Positions 51,301 through 54,300 of a DNA stretch of 60,000 nucleotides are shown here, in pieces. The notes beneath the pieces were generated by a model. That model worked only from the letters and a program-made list of their open reading frames with translations. It was not told where the DNA came from and made no database searches. Positions within the stretch are counted from its first letter, which is position 1. Every line of letters begins with the position of its first letter. The translations under genes and the position numbers were made by a program. Origin of the DNA: Phoronis australis (lineage: Eukaryota; Phoronida; Phoronidae); the NCBI GenBank assembly GCA_002633005.1, contig NMRA01000118.1:436707-496706 (forward strand). The letters are read 5' to 3'.

Positions 51301-54300
51301 AAGCAGCTTAGCTCGTCTTCTCTCGTGCATCCTATGCCCTTCTCGTGGACTCATACGCCCTTTCGGACAAAGAAAAACAAATCAAATATTCATAACGGTT
51401 AAGGATGCAGAGAAAATGCTAATTGAATTGATTTTGCATTCAATAATGCATGTCAATAGTCTTCCGTGGTCCCATGGACACGAGAATTGATAAGGTATCA
51501 TGTTCGATACTTTTTTAAATAAACTTGGATGAAGTGGACGACATTTGTAGAAAGGGAAATCACCAATTGGTCGGACTTCAAAACCACTTCACCACACTTC
51601 AAAACAAGTAGGCTGGACTGCAGAACGAAAGGGTCGGTGATCAAATGTGTTGTCTGGACTTTAAAATGTTATGGCCTCACTCCAAACAAACTAGTTAGCT
51701 GGGCCTAAACACGATGGCTGGTGCTGTAACCAGCTGGCCAGTGGCCAAACACGACGACCGGACTTCCTCTGAGGCTCTCCTTGAATGTCTTGAATGATTC
51801 AAGTGACATCTTGCGTTCATTTTTCGTACCCGATTGTTTGTTTTGTTCAAAATGGGCAATTTGTTATGCCATTGTGATTGAGCACAAGCCAACCCGATTC
51901 AAGTCCGGTCAACCAGTTTTTGGGTGCTTCATATTTTTTTTAGGTAGGCTTACCGGCCAACCTGTTGTGAGGTCCGATCCCCAAGTTAGAACACAAGCTA
52001 TTGGGTTTTGAAGTTCAGACAGCTGGTTTTGAAGTCCGGGCAAGTGGTTTTGAAATCCCACAGATTATTGATACTCTTCTTGCTGTAGTACGTAGTGAAA
52101 GGAAGGTCACTTTTCAGAATATGAAACAGCAACAAAAATAGTACAGCAGCCCAATCGACGAGATTATCTGAGAAAGGGAAGTGGCATCGCGGGCAAGAAA
52201 TAACGTGCGGGAGCAGGGTTTATCTCTACCCAAGCCAAGAAAGGTGAAAATATTTGACTGCGAGTTGGGATAGCGTGTGCCATATTTTTTCATGACAGAT
52301 GAGGTAAAAACGTTGCACGTCAATTCGCCTGAATATCAGGGTTACGGCACCACAGTATTTCGCGTAATCAAATCAAAACATATCTTAGAGTAAAGAAAAT
52401 AGTTACCTAAAGAAATCAGCTATAGAGCTGCTCTTTCAGCGGTGGATCCATCTAAAATGCTTGGCTTCTTAAGAAGTGTCGTCGGAAGCGCGCGCACAAT
52501 TGATCTCCGGGGTTTTGCCGATGAGCCACGAAGACTCGAAACGCGTTGATTTTCATAACAGCAATTCACAGTGCAAAAAATAAATTTTCAGAGTGAACTC
52601 CCCCCTCATTTTTTTCCAAGTTGGTTTACTTGGGGTTTACACACGCTGGCGGTGCCGTTTTTGTTTTGCTGGAGACGTTTTTTTTTTAATTTTTGGGTTC
52701 TGGCCCGAGGGGGGCTTAAACACCCTGAACCCCCCGTAAATCCGCCACTGAACCGGACATGTTAATTTTACAGATTCCTTCAAACACCATGTAAGACAAT
52801 GTGAAATTACACTATCTTTACCTCCAGTGTGATTTATCTCCAAATCATGTAGCATTTAAGCTCCAATGTAGCAGCTGCTGGTTTTATTCTTTGTTTTACT
52901 CAAGAATACCAACAGACTGCAACCTGTTTACACCAGTGCCAGGAGTAGACTAGCCGTGGTCTTAGTTTGATAAGTTTTAATTCTTTGTTCTGTTTGTTCA
53001 CGAGTAGATAGTACTTGATCGATATGACTCATGACCCGTGAGGTCAAGACAGTGATGATGTACTTTGTTTGCAGGAGTATGACATGGAAAATTCTAGAAG
53101 ATTCCAGTATTTTAGTGATTAATGTAGACTGAAACATTCTAGAGCGTTATATATTTGTAAAATGATTGGATAGATTCCGGAAAATTCTAGAGTGTGCTTG
53201 ACTTGGTGAAGCCGCAGAACATTGTAAGAGACTACATGTATAAATACACAGGCATGGGTTAGTAGAGTTTAAGTTGGTGCTGAAAAGCACTTAAAGTCAG
53301 TTGAAGTTAAAGTTGAGTTGAGAATCAGCTGCTTCAGCGTTAGTTAATCAAGCTATGGAGACAGCAGGTTATTGAATCGACGAGTGTAACAGTTGCTGGA
53401 AGTCTTCGCAGCACTGGCTAAAGCACAGAACAGACAATGCATCAGATGTTTTGTTTGAGTAGACTTGTGAACATACGGTCGAGATAAAGAAAGTAATTAA
53501 CTCCAACCTGCCTTCAGACTATCGTCGCACCGGAGGCTATTAGCACCGGTCGGTAACACACGGGAAAAACGAGACACCAGCAAAGTCTTTTGACTAGTAC
53601 ATGAGTACACTACAAGACGTTGTAAGGCCAAGCTCAAGGCAAGTAGCTCTTTTTCAATTGTCAAATAATTTCTATAGTGCTTACTGAACTTCTTAGAGAA
53701 GTATGCAGCAGAATGCTGAGCACAGACTTTGCCACTTTGTTATAATTATGCTCCTAAGCCTTCATCAAACAGAGACCGAGAACGGTTTGAATGTACTAAA
53801 ATAGGCGACAACAGGAAAGTGACACATCCTAACATGGTTTTAACTTCTCGAACCAATGTTGACAAAGTTCAGTCCAAATCAAAATTTGACATTTTTTCCT
53901 CAACAATTTTTTAAGTGTTAGGGGTAGCGGCCATGGCTGCTACGACATCAAGTGGTCAGCCACAATAGAGTTTGAGTACTGGGGCAGGACACAACTGACG
54001 AGAGTTACGCCTATTGGGTGTGACAACTACATTGTTTGGATTGCTAACTTTAGAATGTACTGTGTACGGTCCATGCAACCTAGCCTGCAATGGGTTTGAC
54101 CCGATAGCAAACGGTCAAAGCAACTTGTCACCATGCTTTCCTATCACAACTAACTTCAATCTTACGTTGACTAGACTCAAGACTGCGCTTCAGGCCAATT
54201 CACAGGTCCTATACATTCGCTTTTTAAATGTTGAGACATAATGAAGCAAGTTAATATAACAAACACCACTTGTCCATTGTTCTGAAAGCCCAGACTCAAT

